This document shows positions 11,859-23,700 of a DNA stretch of 64,000 nt, piece by piece. The notes beneath the pieces are model-generated. The model was not told where the DNA came from. It worked only from the letters and a program-made list of their open reading frames with translations, and did not search any database. Within the stretch, counting starts at the first letter, position 1. Each line of letters opens with the position of its first letter. Source of the stretch: Oscheius sp. JU75 (lineage: Eukaryota > Nematoda > Chromadorea > Rhabditida > Rhabditidae); assembly GCA_037178855.1 (NCBI GenBank), contig JASJZC010000005.1, forward strand, positions 9,610,001 to 9,674,000. The letters are read 5' to 3'. Position numbers and translations under genes: made by a program.

Positions 11859-14800
11859 CTAGTCGGTGTAGCGGGCCAGCTCGAGCTTGGGAATGATGTT
11901 CATGGACTGGAGTTCCTGGAAGAGAAGCTTGCACGCGTAGGGAATCTTCACATTTGCGAGGGACTTGCTGCTACGACACTTTTGACACCAGCCACGGTAA
12001 CCGATTAAGCCACATCCTGTGCAGACTTCTACCTAAAAAAGGAAGAAAATTAGTGGTTTTATGCGGCTTGTATTGGATTTCGATTTCATTTTCGAAAAGC
12101 TAAGAAACAGGACTTTTTCTTCCCGAAAGTTTGTTGTTCATTTCAAGTTTTACGCATCTTTGTAGCAAGTTTGTAAAGCCTAAAATTATTATGTTCTGCT
12201 GAGCAAGTTCTTGTGCAGACTTCTACCTGGAAATGAGGCGAGTTTAGAGTTTCCAAGCAGACGGTTTAGTGCTTTCAAAGGCGCAAAGAATTCCGAATAC
12301 TTTACACGTCTTTTTAATGCTCAAATTGACATTTTTGAATCAAGAATGAGCTTTTCAAAGTGTGTTGCAATTGTGAGATACTCGATTACTTCTACGAGTT
12401 TTTAAAGCATCATATACGGCATATTTGAACGTTTTCAGGCACATTTGGAGTCTTAAAGGCCTTTGTTGATCGCGCTTATGTATTAGTGCTTTCCGGAATG
12501 TAACAAAAAATAGATTGCATTTGGAGCTCGAAAAATGTGATATTGTCAAAGTAAGACCCGACTTCCATGCAATCAAGGTTGCTAATGGGTAAAAGAGGCA
12601 TCCCGGCTTTGAAACTTATTAATCAACGAACCATACAAGAGATGTATTGGCCCACTATCTGGCATGAATTTTCTCCAAATCTGGCAACGTAGAGGGTTTG
12701 TCTTTTAGCCTTATCGAGCTTTGAAAAAATCTGCATGTCTAGCTTTTCCCATAAAATGAGTGGTTTTCGAAATCGGTTACAACAAAAAAAGACTAGACTT
12801 ACATTGAACTCGTCCGATGAGACCATCAGTCTCTCCATGAGGAGCATCGAGGCTCCATAGGCGATGAGACAATCGCGTTCCATCTCTCCCAGTCGGAGCC
12901 CTCCTTCCCTCGATCTTCCTTCGGTTGGCTGTCTGGTCAAGGCGGCTCTTGGTCCTCTGGCACGGGCGTGCATCTTATCAAGGACCATATGTTTTAGCTT
13001 TTGATAGTAGATTGGACCGAAGTAAATGTAGGCGCTGAGCTGTTGGCCGGTGATTCCACTTGTGAGCATGTCCTTCCCCATGTAGTTATAGCCGCGAGAA
13101 GCGAGCTCCTCGCACACGTCGGCTACCTGGAAATTGCGAGTTTTTTGAAGCTCAATAAGACTGCCCCAACTCTTCGTCTTTCAGATCATCTGCAGCTACC
13201 ATTCAGTTAGCAAACTTCTCTTACCGTTCTGTTTCCTAACTTGGGACGCGCAAATAATCATTTTACAAACTCCATCGTCGTCAAAATTTTTCATGAAATC
13301 CTCAAAAACACTAACCTGATCCCCTCCAAAAGCCGTCCCATAATGGAATCTCCCCGTCATCACCGCGTTCTTTCCACTCAACAGTTCCATAAGTTTTCCC
13401 ACGGTCATTCGAGATGGGTATCCATGGGGGTTCATGATCATGTCAGGCACCATTCCGAGGTCATTGAAGGGCATATCTTCCTGCTGTGCGATCAGGCCAC
13501 AAACTCCTTTTTGGCCATGTCTCGAGGAAAACTTGTCTCCGAGCTCCGGGCGTCTAAAATTGATCATTTTTGGTATAAAAATTCAAAAATTACTACCTAG
13601 TTTGGCGAAGAAGGACCTTGATAAGCATGGCGGCTTCCTCATTGGCCGTGACCAGGACCCGTTCGGCGTAGGAGGGAATTGGACCCTTGTAAGTGACACT
13701 GACATCTTTGTAGTCGATTTTCCGTTCCTGAGCTTGGGCCTGACCGGGCACGGGTGGAAGATTCCCGTCGCTGGAGACTACGGGCATGTGCTTGTTGACC
13801 ATGGTCTGGCGGGGCTGGATTCGGGCACCGGCACAGACGATTCCCTCGGCATCGAGAACCTGCAAAAACGTTGAAACGGCCTCTAGGGGATCATTTTTGC
13901 TGTTAAGGTGGTTTATAAAAAGCTCCAACCACTTTCCTTATTTTCAAAGCGCTTTCTAGTGATGGAAATGAACAAGGATAACCTTATACTACGGTACTAC
14001 TGCTACGTTACAAAAAATCTATTAAAGTGCCGAAGTAAGGTGACATGGCAGTACTGTTCCGTTTTTGTGAGTTTCGATCTTATACTATCAGGTCTAAAGA
14101 ATTTTCAAAACCTAGTCAAAAAGACCTACCCGATGCTTGAAGATAGGCTTCATATCGTTCGGGTTCAGCGAGGCTCCCATCAGCTTATCGAACGTCTGAT
14201 TCGGGTACTTCTTGGCCATCGTCTTTGCGTGCTTATAGACGAGACATCTCCCGTAACCTCTGTCCAACGAGGCCTTGTTTAGAACCAGCGCGTCTTCGAT
14301 ATCATAGCCACTGTAGGACATTACCGCGATGATTCCATTGGCTCCGGCCGGCAGTTTCTCGAAGTTTATGAGCTCAATCGTCTAAATTTTTAAGTTTTTT
14401 TTGGCCGGGGAAACCAAAAAAATACCTTGGATTTAACCAGGGGTCGTTGCGGATAACAGAGAAGATACATAATACTGTCGATTCTCTTCTGCTGATTGTA
14501 GGCAATCGTTCCCATCGCCTGCTTACCCATGGCGCATTGGTATGTGTTTCTCGGGGACTGATTGTGGTGCGGGTAGGGAATCAGACCGGCACAGACTCCC
14601 AGGAGTGTAAAGGGCTCGATCTGAAGATGGAATTATTGTCAAAAAATGGATTTCTTGTCCGATTATAAGCATGATCAAAAATGGGCCAAATTGAGTCTTT
14701 TTCCTACAAAATTGTTTTTAGTAGCAATTTGTCTTAAAAAGGTGGCCTGAGGTTCTGCGCGATACGGTAAAAGTGCTCGTTTGGTAGGGTTAAACGGTTT

Positions 14801-17800
14801 TTCGGAACAAAAAAATTCAGAAAAATGAAAAAAAAAAGTACCTCGAGATGGGTGGTATCCTTATTGATCTCGTTCTCGTAGACGGCAATCTGACAGTCGT
14901 TCATCTCATTCACGTCCAGGTACTCGACAATGCCGTCATCGACAAAATCCTCGAAAATACGCTGGCCGGTCTTGAGCTCCTGGAAAAGGTCCATATAGTC
15001 TGTTTCAAACGAATATTGAGACGCCAAACCAGGTAAATCTCTAGCCTGGGACAGAACCCTGACCCCTGTTTGCGCCACTTGACACTGCATTATAAAAAAT
15101 AGCCGCCTCTTGCGGGAAATTTTCTAAGTTCACACGTTTTACAGAATATGTAAACTTGCCTTGGGCAACAATTAGGAAGCTAGTCAGTTGGGACCTTGTG
15201 CCTCAACAAGGGAGCCGTCCCCTCGATAGCTCTACTCCAGTAACTCTACGGCAGCTCTATCAAAGTCAGAATGGAACAACTGGAAGTTTGGAACTTAATT
15301 GGAATAAGGCTGCAGCTACCAAAGGACCTAGTACTGTAAGACCCTACCAGCAACAGTCAAGGAAACTAATTCGATAGTTCTTCGCTGCTTCCAAAAGGAG
15401 AAGGGCAAGGAAAATCGTTTAAAGGAATTCGAGAGACGGAATTCGGCCCAGCAAACAAACTCGTCTTCGGGAAGATCTATTTGACAGCTAACCAAGAACG
15501 CCCGTCTGCACTAGGAATAACATGGATGCACGGACCGAAGCCGGCTTCCACTAGTTGCGTCTGTCATTTTGGACTTCTTACTACCTGTTTGTAGTATTTT
15601 ATTTTTCACTTTTTTCTGCAGTTAGCTCTTTTTTCCTACGGTTGTACAATATTCTCCGATTTTCGTCATTTTGTGTGCCCACACGATTATAAAAGTTACC
15701 TCCAAATGCTGCCTTGTGATTCTCGGCGTGGAATTCTCCACAATAATGTACGGCCGGCACAATCTGCCTCCATCACTTGCAATGTAGATCGACCTCTGTC
15801 TCTCGGACCTTGAAACCGAGACGAATTCGGACAGATGTCCACTCCGACGCCATTCCTTGATGTTATTCACCACTCGGCGAGGATCCGCTGTCGATCCGGT
15901 CAGTATACCGTTGAGGAAGACGAGATGGTAGTTCCTGCAAACTTTTTTGGTACGAAACACGTAGAAAAAGGGAAAACACAATGTACCAGAGTTGTTGTCG
16001 TCCGATCGCGTCCAATCCGGCAGGTGAGACAATGTTGGGGCCGGTAAGTATCTGGTTCGACTCCGTCTTTGGCAATGCATTTCTTGGGCCAAAAAACGAT
16101 TTTTGAGCTTAGGGATGTTCTGCGAAGTTGTAGATGGCTACAACATTGTAGAACACAAAAACGACAAAATAGAGCGCCTTCAACGTGAAAATCTGCCCTA
16201 AAACGTTTACCTTACAGTACAAAAATCTGGCGGGGATCGAACCAGATACTAACCGCGCCCAACGTTATCAGACTTGCCAGATCTGACGCGATCGGAGCAA
16301 AAAAACTGTCCACTGTTTCTACCAAAAAACTTACGGGTCGTGAATGTGTCCAAAATGCTTGTTGCTGATATCTTCGACCCCGGAATGGTCTATGACCTTC
16401 CGCACCGGTTCCTCGTTGCTGTCTGTCGTTATGTGACTAATCAGAGCCAGATTTTTGACCAGACCACAGGCTTCTCCTTCGGGAGTATCCGAGGGACACA
16501 GCATTCCCCATTGGGAGGGTTGTAGAGAGCGAGGACCGGAGACTTTGCGGGTCTTCTCGAACGTGGAGTTGATTCGGGTCATCATGCCCAGGGCGGAGAT
16601 GTAGGAGAGACGAGTCAGAACCTGAGAATCTGAGGTTTAAGAAACGAAAAGATGACAGGTTGGCCGGAGACCGGAGATATGTACAAACTTTGATAGATTG
16701 AACGATGAAACAAAAATTGAACAGATTGCCTTGTCCAGCTACTACTCTTTCTTTGCAGTGTTCTTACTAGTTCGCCTCGTTTATAAAGGGACCTACCATC
16801 TATAAAAGAACACAAAATGAGCAATAGGTTAACTTGATTGTTTCACTATTCCTAGCTCGTCTTAAAAAGATGTCCTCACCTGTGTGACTCCAATCCGCTC
16901 CATTCTGAATCTCTTGATGATCCAGTTCCCAGTAGACAGCGAGTTCACGATCGAATGTGTGATGAGGTCCTGGAAATCACTCTTTTTACAGAAAGAATCG
17001 TAAACGAAGGGTTTCAAGCAAAATAAAGAAGATAAAACCAACCTGTCTCATGTGTTTAACAATGTCCAGCGGGGCAGCCAGAGTCTTTCCCAGGGAATTA
17101 TCTGCAATTCTCTTCAGTTCAGAGTTGAATCGCTTGAAGCAGTCCTCGAACAGCAGAGCCAGCAGGGATCCGGCCAGTTCCAATCGCTTATTTCCGTAGA
17201 AATCACGATCGTCGAGATCATTTTCTCCCAGCTCAGCCTGGATCAACCGTCTGGTCATCAGACCGAGATAGGTGGCCTTCATCTTGAAATTGCCTTCAGG
17301 GCAGGCAATGTGACATATCATGGCCCTGAATATGGTATTTTGGGTAGAAAAAATCAGAGAAATTACGTTGAAAGAAAGTCGATAGCCTCGTGTTCCTTGG
17401 CCACCGGGATGTGCGAACTCATCTGAGGAGGTCCGCCGCCGAAGGGGGTAAACTTTCGGGCTTTCACCTGAAAAATGAGGGTGTTAGAGAGCTCACTTGT
17501 TCAGAAACCAGAAAAAAATTGGCTTCATAGCCAGCACGCTACCTGCTGAGCTATTTGTAAGCGGTGCGTGCGGACACACCGACGGATGTCGTTGCGCATT
17601 AGAATAAGAGAGGCATTAGATCAAACTGATCGGAAGAAGCTAGATTTTTAAACATGACCAAATTTCTATCGAATTGCTTATGCCGTACTGGGACATGTTT
17701 AGCCCCTCTTTCCACAAAAAAAGCTAACTCTAAATACGACTGGGTATATCGTTCCCCCACATATTCTACTTTTTCTTGAAACAAAGAGGACTGAAGTTTC

Positions 17801-19051
17801 TTCCCGTCATATGCCTGGTCATTTACGCTATGAGACAATTTCAGGGCTCATTTGGGAGGGGAGGGGGAGGGAAAAGAAAGTGACAAGTACACGACAGGGA
17901 CAGAGATTAGAACAGAAAATAACGTCCCTACCTTCGATGTGACATAGACCAAAGCCTCCTCCTTCGTCTTGATGTTATGAGTGATGCAGTCTTCCAAGGT
18001 GAGCTTTAACGCGTCAATGTATCGTTCCTCATCATCCGCGGCCACGGAACTCACGAACTCGGCGTCGGACAGGATTCCCATGGCCTGAAAAGTTTTTTTA
18101 ATTGTAAAATTTATTGTAAAGATACCTTGAAAATGATGGAGACGGGAACATCGTCGGTGAGCTGATTATGTCGGACGAGATACTTGCCACGCTTCACAAT
18201 AACATAGGTTTTGCTTTTGCGCTCGCTCGTGGAGGAAAGCACCTGGAAACAGCTGTGATCTAACGGGATATTGTCAGGCTCGGGACTCGAACCCGAGACC
18301 TTCCGCTTACTTCGGTCTTCTACCTACTGCGCCACTTGTAAGAAGGTAATTTTCGGAAACAAAAACAGATGCAAGTGCCCACCTCGCACTGCAGCTCCTT
18401 ATTTGAGTTCCTGCCAATCATGAGACGATTTTTCGATAGCTGTTCCTGAATGAGGACGACTTTTTCTGAGCCTCTAACGACGAAATATCCTCCCGGATCG
18501 TAGGGGCACTCCTGGACGCGGGCCAGCTCCTCCTCGGCCAGATCTCGGAGCACGCATTTGCTGGATCGTAGCATAATCGGCATGCGTCCAATGACCAGAT
18601 CCTTCTTGATGACTTTCTGATTTCCTCGGGTGTACTCGACGTCTACGGTGATTGGGGCCGAGTAGGTCATGTCCCGGAGACGGCATTCGTGCGGCGTAAT
18701 CTTGTCATGGATCTGATTCAGTCCCTCCTCGCTGGACGGTTTTCCTACTCGAATGTCGAGGTATCTGAAGCGATTTCTTGTGGAAAAGCCATAAAATTTG
18801 GTGGAAAAATAGCTATAAACCCAAAAAACATGGGCTTACTTGAGATAGAAGTTGGGGTTAGCGTCGCTGGTGATTTTCTGATTCGACATCATGATATTCT
18901 TGATGTCCTCGTTGACGAGGTAGTCGAAACTGACCAGATGCTGCTTCACGAGGCCGCGGACCTTGAGGAAGGCCGGGACGAGCTTCCATTTGTCCTCGAG
19001 GGTGAGACGATCGTCTCTCTGGCCGGAAGGGCCACGGCTTTCTGGTGGCAT
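11859..19051 (-). CDS. rpc-2: RNA polymerase III second-largest subunit (RPC2/POLR3B), 1147 aa
   Basis: Sixteen exons: 19051-18840, 18764-18383, 18242-18126, 18084-17932, 17467-17367, 17325-17043, 16969-16880, 16621-16335, 15934-15700, 14979-14842, 14620-14426, 14381-14130, 13859-13597, 13553-13316, 13126-12803 and 12032-11859. Every phase agrees; 1148 codons including the stop. The protein is the beta-like catalytic subunit that makes tRNA, 5S and U6 RNA. Signature blocks, in order: [68 protein letters not shown] (catalytic and hybrid-binding region), [19 protein letters not shown], and a C-terminal zinc ribbon CTGCG...WCQKC. Identity is clearly RPC2 and not RPB2 or RPA2 (human POLR3B has 1133 residues). 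The start follows ttttttcag-cag-GA-ATG, probably a trans-splice acceptor. Several introns carry tRNA-like repeats, a curious match for a polymerase III gene. Confidence 0.97.
12210..12231 (+). repeat. Intronic copy of the last-exon boundary of rpc-2
   Basis: The string tgtgcagacttctacct at about 12212-12228 repeats the plus-strand view of the start of rpc-2 exon 16 (tgtgcagacttctacct ending at 12033). It is a 17-bp duplication including the splice acceptor, about 195 bp upstream in the gene. Confidence 0.6.
16000..16295. repeat. Pair of inverted tRNA-like (SINE-type) copies in rpc-2 intron 8
   Basis: Plus strand 16225-16295 reads gatcgaaccagatactaacc, then cgcccaac, then gacgcgatcgg. The minus strand of about 16070-16000 reads gtcgaaccagatacttacc, then gccccaac, then gacgcgatcgg. 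The two diverged copies face each other. Each has a B-box-like GTTCGA and T-arm pairing but no intact cloverleaf. Between them lie gatgttctgcgaagttgtag and a complementary string, the core of the MITE family seen elsewhere. Confidence 0.55.
17525..17575 (-). repeat. Decayed tRNA-like fragment in rpc-2 intron 4
   Basis: On the minus strand it reads tagctcagcaggtagcgtgc, a good A box and D arm. No matching B box follows at the right distance, so it is not an active tRNA. Confidence 0.4.
18276..18336 (-). repeat. tRNA-like element in rpc-2 intron 2
   Basis: The minus strand reads ggcgcagtaggtagaag (A box), a small CCG-loop-CGG arm with GTA in the loop, then tctcgggttcgagtcccgag (strong T arm and B box). 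Seven-base acceptor arms do not pair, so this looks like a tRNA-derived SINE head and not a working tRNA. It is the best-preserved of these elements here. Confidence 0.5.
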
Positions 19052-19849
19052 TCCTGCTGAAAAAATGAGTTAATGAGAGAGAAAAAGAACATGAAAAAAA
19101 TGGGAACAATCTGGGGGAAGCGCTTTCTCTGGCAGATTTTCAGTGACTGTGGTCCAAAAACTGGTAGCTTGGGCAGGCACGAAACTGCTCGAAACATAGC
19201 AGAAATATGCGTATGAGAGAACAGCTGATATAATTCAGGAAGCAATCATGTTTGAAGGCCAGAATGACGAAAAGAATAATGACGGAACAAAACAACGTGG
19301 AGCTATGAAGGGCACGCTAACTTTTCATTCTAACAAGGTTCTCATGTTCCAAAATCACGTAGCGGTTTAGTTTAAGAGTTTGCAAAGTAACAGCAATGCT
19401 GCAGAGCCTGTTTGCACAATAAGAAAAAATCAAATTGGAAGATATGAAAGAACTTGTGAACACGATATATTGTGCATTTTTTCAAACTAGGATCAACGAA
19501 AAGCTTCAGACCTTGTAAGATATCAAACTTTCAGTCTAACGAGTCATTTCTGCTCCAAAAATCACAAAAGAATTAACTAAACAAGCTTGGAGAACTAGAG
19601 AAGGTGGTCTAAGAGGATAAAATCCAAGTTGAATAAGACGAATGGGCTAAGAAAAAAATGCGCGTTTGACGGAAATTGTCTGGTGTTTTGCCCGAAAGTT
19701 TGAATTTGCTCATTGTTTTTTTTTCGGAGAGCTCTTTGCAAATTTTTCGACAGCTTTTGACACGTTTGCGAGATATAATAGGCTTATTGAATCTAGGCAA
19801 GAAGTACAATGAGAAAGCAAGAATTTATGCAAAACGTGCAGGGGTAAGC

Positions 19850-19985
19850 CGCGAGAATCAGCTATTTCGGGGAGGTTTTTCAATGTTCCTCAAAGTTGTA
19901 GCATTTTTCTGCTCTAGAACTTTGCAAAACATCACAAAACTGAGAAAAATCATCTTGACTCCGAAATAGCCGATTTCCGGTGCGC
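19850..19985. mobile_element. Foldback element, MITE family M1 (diverged)
   Basis: The ends read gaatcagctatttcgggga and its complement tccgaaatagccgatttc. The centre holds caaagttgtagcatttttctg and agaactttgcaaaacat, the palindromic core shared with 20305-20516 and 46333-46440. Confidence 0.6.
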
Positions 19986-20304
19986 ATGAATTTTTTGCCT
20001 GGCCAGAGACACTTTTCGGGCCCAAAACACGTCTGGTGGCACAATAGAAGCCTTCCAGCTGACAGAAGTAAGCATTCCGATTGACCAAGCCTCGAGACTA
20101 GAATAGTGCACGAGTAGCAAAGTAGAAGCCAGGGTCTTGCTGTCATCTTCGACTTTTTAGGTCTTCCAAGATATAGCTAAAGTCACCAATTCTTCCACAA
20201 GCACTAACTTCTTGAGACTACACTTGTTTACAGAAGAGACTTGAAAAAGCACAAGGAACTATTCCGGTATGGTCAGTCGAAGAAAAAGAGCTGTAAAAGC
20301 TCTG

Positions 20305-20516
20305 ATATAAGCACCCCTTACGTAAGAGATACGCAATTATGTATCTGCGTTTTTTGGGGTCAAGACGACCTTTTCCGACTAACTGATGCTAGCAATGTTG
20401 TAGAGCAGATCACAGGCTACAACTTTGCAGAACATCAGTAAGACGGAAAAGATCGTCCTGACCACCGAAAAACGCAAATACGTAATTGCGTATTTCTTAC
20501 GTAAGGAGTGGTTATA
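20305..20516. mobile_element. Foldback element, MITE family M1 (best copy)
   Basis: Two arms of about 100 bp, roughly 80 percent alike by eye, face each other around an 8-10 bp loop. The outer ends are tataagcaccccttacgtaag and the complement of cttacgtaaggagtggttata. Next come gcgtttttt-gg-ggtcaagacga, then tgttgtagagcag facing ctacaactttgcagaacat. There is no coding capacity. Short derivatives lie at 25093-25193 and 25393-25455. Confidence 0.75.
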
Positions 20517-20785
20517 TTAGAAGAAGAACGATAATTTGTATTGTGCGGCACGCATTTATTTTGTAGCTTGCGTACCGAAGACTTGCATTGGAAAAGTTGG
20601 CGCGCAGGGTCTATTTAAAAAATGCTCTTTTTTTCTTGAGCAGACTATATTTTCTGTTTATCTGCGAAATGTCGTGTTCTGAAAGAAAAACACCAGAAAG
20701 TACCCGATTTATGTCACGAAAATCAAAACAAAAAGTAACGATAAAGATGGTAACAATAATAGAAAACAATAACAGGACAAAATAC

Positions 20786-23700
20786 TTACAATTCGATGGC
20801 CTGTCGGAGCAGGGTGACCTTGGCCGGATGGTAATATTTCGAGGTTATGTTTCGAAGAAGCAGAATCCTGCCCATTTCGACGATTTTGGGAAGGGAGCTG
20901 ACAGGTACCATAGCTAGAGCCGTTCCCTTGGCCGCGGTGAAGGAATAGTCGCCGCGAAGGACTCGACCGACTGTTTCTCTGAAGAAAATGGGGCGTTTTT
21001 TATGACCAAAAATGATGGTACCTGGAGGCAGAATGCTTGTAGCTGGCTCGATTCTTTTCCTCCTCTTCCTGGTTCCGCTCAGCCAGACGCTCCTTCTGTA
21101 CTTCTACACGTCGTTTCTTCGCCTCCTTCTTCTTGCGGTTCAGAATCTTCCTCTTGGCGGCTCTGAAAGAAGCCGAACTATAGTTATGGGCTCTTCGACT
21201 GTCTCTCTCCTCTCTGATTTCCAACAAGATACTCCAAATCAATACCCAGGCTGTTTCTAATCGGGCTTAGAGTTAGCGTTTTAATAGATTCTGGAAGACT
21301 GAACCGCATACCTAATTTTGAGCCATAAAATTATAGCCAAAGAGAGAACATACGGCCAGATAACTCTTGCCAAAACAAAGTAGACTAAAAGTTCTAATCC
21401 GGACAATTCAAACCAAAAGATTACCCAAGAGCTACTCCGGCTTTGGAACAAGAGCAGAAGTTCCGCCGCGGCACTAGACAATTCATTCTTGCGGCCATCG
21501 TAGGATTATTCTACAGGGATATGTAGTATTCACGCAGCTCAGGTGTTTCAGAATGAAACTTCCGCCTATACGAACAGGCCGAAAAGCTGTAATGTAGCTC
21601 AAAGTTATAAGGGAAACAGCGTTTTGGCGACTTACTTATTAATAATTGCTACTTATGTTACTTATGTTTCGTTACCAACGTTTTGGTACACTACAATCAA
21701 AGGTTTCTTACATAGTTTGATACCTATCCTACAGGGAAAAAAATGCATAACTCACTTGTCCACATTTTTGCAGCTGGAAAAGAGCGGTTTCAGCGAAATC
21801 TGCTTCTCTCGAGTCGACGGATCCAAAGACACGATATCCTTCCATTCACGCTTATCCTCCTTCTTCTCCATCTCGAGGTTCTCGATCCCGTTGCTCACTT
21901 CGGACGACTCTTCAACAGCGTTTTTGTCCACCTCACGAAGAAGAAACGGCTTGCCCTGATACTGACATTCGCGGATCTGGAATTTTGTTTTGGCATGAGA
22001 CAGAAAAGCCGTACTTTGACAAGATCCTCCGTTTTGGGCAGACTGATCAGGGCGAATCGCTTGGGACGTCCTCGAGCCAGACAGCAGAGCTGGACAGCAA
22101 TCATGGCCGTCTTATGCTCCGAGAGGATGGCTTCTGGAAATAACAAAATGTGAATAAAAATGACACATTTTCTCTTTGTAATATGGACTTTTACGGAATC
22201 GGATTTCGAAACTTTTCCAAACGAAACCTTGCTTTTTTCCATACTGGCAGAGTTTGAGTCTCTGGGAGTATTACCCTCAAATTCAGTGCACTTTTTGGTT
22301 CGATTCTTTGGTCATCTTTGCCTATTCAGCCATAACTTAAGAGAAAAAAAGTTACCTGGCTTCTTTCCCTTGTCTTTTATCCAGTCATCAATTGCCAGAA
22401 GGGCTCGTCGATCTCGAAGAACGTAGGTCTGGAAACAGGTTCAATCTATTCCGACCTCTTTTGAACAAAAGTATCGTGTCTTTTTCGGTAAAAGTTCAAA
22501 GTGGTTTCGGGACAAGCTATAATGCTTCCTAAACAACGACCTACCTGCTTAGTCTCTTCTCCCCCAGTCCAATTGCTGACCAGCTGGGGAAACTCGAAGC
22601 TGTAGGGAAACTTGACCGAGAGCTTCTTCCAGTGTCGGACCCGCCGATTATGGGGTCTCTTCTCGTGTTTCAGTTCCAACTCTTCTCTGACCCGAGTGGA
22701 TTCTCTGCTTCCCGCGTCGGTGTCCAGGTAATCGGCTGGAAATGCCAGACAGCCGGCCTCATGATGTGCCGCTCCGTCGTCACGGAGCCCGGACGCGTGA
22801 GCTGTCTGCATCTGGGCCGAAACCCACAGATCACGGCCTAAAATTACAATACTATAAGAATTAGCGAGGGGAAGTACCGAATCCGGTGGGAGCGATGACC
22901 TCAACACCGTCTAGAGACTCCTGTTTGCCGGTTCCTTGATGGCGAATAATGACTAGGATAGGGATTTTAGCTGGGGTCTCGGTGGCTCCGCCGACGGGAC
23001 GTCCCTTCAGCCTGTTCATTTCCTGGTCTGTGAGCCTGAAAAGAGAGCGGTTGGATATGGTAAAAAGTCTGATAGATAATGGTACTTTTGCCAGTGATAG
23101 AATGGACAAAAGTAACAACTTCCTATTGATCAAGTAGTAACGATGGGTTCGGGCACAAATTGAATCTATGTACTTGCCTACTTACAGTATTCTATGTGTT
23201 TTCTATGCGTAACATGTTGTTTTCCGTATTAATTGCCCCTTTGTGCCTTACACGGAGAGACTCGAGCCTAGTTTTTGGGTTCTCAAAAGTTCCAAGCTTG
23301 TAAGATTCAAAAGTAGCGATGATACCCACCTATTCTTCAGCGCCTCTATCCTCTTCTCCCTGCTCCAGAAATCTGCTACCGGGCAAGAGACTTGTCCCAT
23401 CTCCTCCTCCTCCTTTCCGGCTGGAACCTTTGGCGCCCTGGGCTTCGAGACACGGGGATCCTCGACGAGCAGAGAAAAGACTCGCGAATCCGGTACCTCA
23501 TCGATTCTGGTCAATTTCCTCCATACTGTGTGACTCTCCTCATAGGTCGATTGACTCGACAATTGGACAGCTGCCCGCACCACGTCCAGAGACTTTGGTC
23601 CGTAGAAACGGAAGCGAACAAGTTGATCTTTCAGGTCCTCCATCTAAATTTCCCTTGTCTCTATCAACAGTGATCAACAAAATACCGTAACCTGTCCGTC

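Larger units (their letters stand above)
19052..20785. other. Gap between popl-1 and rpc-2 holding foldback elements
   Basis: No coding exon is evident. Two MITE-like foldbacks (19850-19985 and 20305-20516) take up part of it. At 1.7 kb this is the largest gap in the seven-gene array, so rpc-2 could have its own promoter here. Confidence 0.5.

Noticed and set aside
14980..15090. Upstream extension of rpc-2 exon 10 ([20 protein letters not shown])
   Set aside because: It is open and in frame, but the ttttccag acceptor at 14980 gives [15 protein letters not shown], matching POLR3B without an insertion.
18276..18336. Functional tRNA gene in rpc-2 intron 2
   Set aside because: The A box and T arm are good, but the acceptor arms do not pair and the anticodon arm has only three pairs.
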